Assembly (NCBI GenBank): GCA_903921785.1
Contig: CAIXRH010000085.1
Coordinates: 1 to 51,677, forward strand
Length of the DNA stretch: 51,677 nucleotides
Direction of reading: 5' to 3'
Source of the DNA: an uncultured Pseudomonadota bacterium
GTDB taxonomy: Bacteria > Myxococcota_A > UBA796 > SXON01
The notes below the pieces were generated by a model. It did no database searches. It had not been told where the DNA came from and worked only from the letters and a program-made list of their open reading frames with translations. Positions 50,394 through 51,677 of this stretch are shown in pieces (the stretch's first letter is position 1; every line of letters starts with the position of its first letter). A program made the translations under genes and the position numbers.

Positions 50394-51518
50394 ATGCTCC
50401 TCGCCGTGATCTCCCTCGCGGCCGCTGCGCCGCTACAAGCGCGCGCGCTCGGCGGCGCGCTCATCGAAGTCCAGTCCCATGGGGAGGCCGACCTCGGCCT
50501 GCGCTCGGGACCGTGGTCCGCCGAGATCTTCACCGACACCCTGAGCCTGAAGTGGGCCCCGGAGGGGGAGCACGGGCGCTCGTGGCTGGAAGTTCGCGGC
50601 GCCGCCTTCGCCGCCGGCCTGATGATCTCGCCGTGGTGGGACGACGCGCCCGCCCCGGAGATGGCGATGACCGCCTCCTACCTCGGCTTGGAGGGGGGCA
50701 CGGTGCGCTACCTTCCCTTCGGCCTGTGGGCCGGTGGCGGGGCGGGCTTCAAATATCTGACGTTCGGCGGGCGCGACGAGACCGTGGTTCCGGTGCCGGG
50801 GCCTCACGTCATGGGCGGTCCGCTCGCGGCGGTGGGGTGGTGGACGCGCCCGGTGCAGGTCGCGGTGCGCGGCGGGGTCGACCTCGTGCAGCCGCTGGAA
50901 ACGGTGCCGGGCGAGGGGCAGTGGGGGCTCTACGGCCCCGTCGGGGCGCCGGTGGAGCCGTGGATCGAGGGCGAGGCGCTGTGGCGGCCGCGTTGGCTGG
51001 TCGCGCCCCGGGTGGAGCTCCGCGGCGGGATGGCGAGCGGGAAGGGCGCCGCCACCGCGTTCCGGCTGGGCGGCAGCATGCCCTACCAGGTCCCGGTGAC
51101 CGGCTTCGGTTGGGCGCGCTTCTGGGCCGAGAGCTACGGGGCCGCCCGGGTCGGGGTGCGCGTCGGCAGTCCGGACGCCGGCCCCGGGAGCGGTGTGGGC
51201 GCCGAGGCGGTGGAGATGCCCAAGGACGCCAAGGTGCGCCTGCGGGGCGGGGTGGTGGCCGATCTCGCGCTGTTCGACGCGCCGCCGCAGATGCCCGGCT
51301 GCCCCCCAGAATCCTGGGACGCGTGCGACCTTCGGGTGACCCAGGGCCAGGGGGCGTTCGGCGTCGGAGCGCAGCTCGAAGGCCGGTACAAACACGGCTG
51401 GGCGCAGGTGGAGGGCGGCTACGGGGCGACGTCGGGGCTCGCGGGGCTCGACGCGTTCACCCTGATGGTCCGGGTGGGCGTGGACTGGGTGCCCCTGCGT
51501 AAGCCGAGCCCGGGTTAG
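50394..51518 (+). CDS. Predicted outer-membrane beta-barrel-like protein
   Basis: The 374-residue protein has a short signal peptide (MLLAVISLAAAAPLQARA). The mature part alternates hydrophobic and small residues with many Gly, Trp and Tyr (FGLWAGGGAGFKYLTFGG, GRYKHGWAQVEGGYG), typical of transmembrane beta strands. One possible disulfide (CPPESWDAC) lies near residue 305. It resembles the many unassigned outer-membrane proteins of myxobacteria; no specific family is recognised. The stop codon TAG is at the same time the first bases of the candidate -10 of the next gene. Confidence 0.6.
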   Translation: MLLAVISLAAAAPLQARALGGALIEVQSHGEADLGLRSGPWSAEIFTDTLSLKWAPEGEHGRSWLEVRGAAFAAGLMISPWWDDAPAPEMAMTASYLGLEGGTVRYLPFGLWAGGGAGFKYLTFGGRDETVVPVPGPHVMGGPLAAVGWWTRPVQVAVRGGVDLVQPLETVPGEGQWGLYGPVGAPVEPWIEGEALWRPRWLVAPRVELRGGMASGKGAATAFRLGGSMPYQVPVTGFGWARFWAESYGAARVGVRVGSPDAGPGSGVGAEAVEMPKDAKVRLRGGVVADLALFDAPPQMPGCPPESWDACDLRVTQGQGAFGVGAQLEGRYKHGWAQVEGGYGATSGLAGLDAFTLMVRVGVDWVPLRKPSPG

Positions 51519-51521
51519 CGG
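51516..51521 (+). promoter_or_regulatory. Candidate -10 element overlapping a stop codon
   Basis: TAGCGG begins with the stop codon of the outer-membrane-protein gene and ends exactly six bases before the ATG at 51528. If used, the kinase gene would have its own leaderless transcript despite a 9-bp gap. Confidence 0.35.
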
Positions 51522-51527
51522 CGCCGG

Positions 51528-51677
51528 ATGTTGCTCCGCTCGGTGGTGGCGCCCGGGAAGCTCGTGCTGGTCGGCGAGTACGCGGTGGTCGACGGGGCCC
51601 CCGCGATCGTGGCTGCGGTGGATCGAGGCGTACGCTGCGATGTCTTCGAAGGAGACGGGCTGGAGACGCCCGGGGAC
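51528..51677 (+). CDS. GHMP kinase, N-terminal part (phosphomevalonate/mevalonate kinase type)
   Basis: Fifty codons are visible before the window ends. The start MLLRSVVAPGKLVLVGEYAV is the N-terminal GHMP kinase motif; APGKLxLxGEY is closer to phosphomevalonate kinase than to mevalonate kinase (GEHAV). This implies a mevalonate pathway for isoprenoids, as known in myxobacteria. The catalytic glycine-rich motif is outside the window, so the substrate is not certain. Confidence 0.8.
   Translation, partial: MLLRSVVAPGKLVLVGEYAVVDGAPAIVAAVDRGVRCDVFEGDGLETPGD

Overview
The window is a high-GC, gene-dense bacterial chromosome segment from the Myxococcota or a close deltaproteobacterial relative. 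The best marker is the 1565-residue PKD protein at 12390-17087, which ends in a MYXO-CTERM-type tail (Cys-rich stretch, one membrane helix, terminal arginines). Supporting signs are many lipoproteins, PilZ and FG-GAP proteins, an ECF sigma/anti-sigma pair and a GHMP kinase of mevalonate type at the right edge. I see no rRNA, tRNA, CRISPR array, insertion sequence or prophage.

Layout. 1-545: 5' part of a membrane protein. 629-2467: FG-GAP lipoprotein. 2522-3672: ruvC-ruvA. 3708-6703: PEGA protein, then pal-cpoB. 6731-9191: MAPEG protein and two PilZ-like proteins. 9332-12167: guaB-scoA-scoB. 12390-17087: MYXO-CTERM PKD surface protein. 17241-18925: MoxR ATPase with a VWA partner. 18966-20870: purple-acid-phosphatase-like lipoprotein. 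20877-24033: a three-gene unit (ACAD-fold flavoprotein, leaderless PhnD-like binding protein, diiron ferritin-like protein) behind a structured leader. 24266-27970: trxB and an active/inactive M16 peptidase pair. 28057-29064: queG. 29065-32198: HD-GYP-like protein and a HEAT-like partner. 32221-35798: glk and a divergent UvrA paralogue. 35866-37319: Cys-rich lipoprotein and an isovaleryl-CoA-dehydrogenase-like enzyme. 37529-40084: polA. 40121-42068: ECF sigma factor, repeat-bearing anti-sigma factor and a secreted protein. 42079-44813: malQ, a 46-residue basic protein and a protein with RelA/SpoT-like motifs. 44867-48903: membrane protein and mfd. 48914-51518: HExxH protein and a predicted outer-membrane protein. 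51528-end: GHMP kinase.

Most of this is housekeeping: DNA repair and replication (ruvCA, polA, mfd, UvrA-like), purine synthesis (guaB), ketone-body or acyl-CoA use (scoAB, acyl-CoA dehydrogenase), redox (trxB), tRNA modification (queG), glucan and glucose use (malQ, glk) and envelope (pal-cpoB).

Four things stand out. (1) The ACAD-fold/PhnD-like/diiron unit looks like an undescribed enzyme system: the flavoprotein lacks both known catalytic glutamates, the binding protein lacks a signal peptide, and there is no transporter. (2) The anti-sigma factor carries six near-identical 60-bp repeats (20 residues each) in its predicted cytoplasmic part, preceded by a 7-codon ORF that takes the only good ribosome binding site. 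(3) Eleven genes have a TA-starting hexamer exactly six bases before the start codon, usually without a Shine-Dalgarno sequence, the geometry expected of leaderless mRNAs. (4) The protein at 43692-44813 shows several motifs in RelA/SpoT synthetase order.
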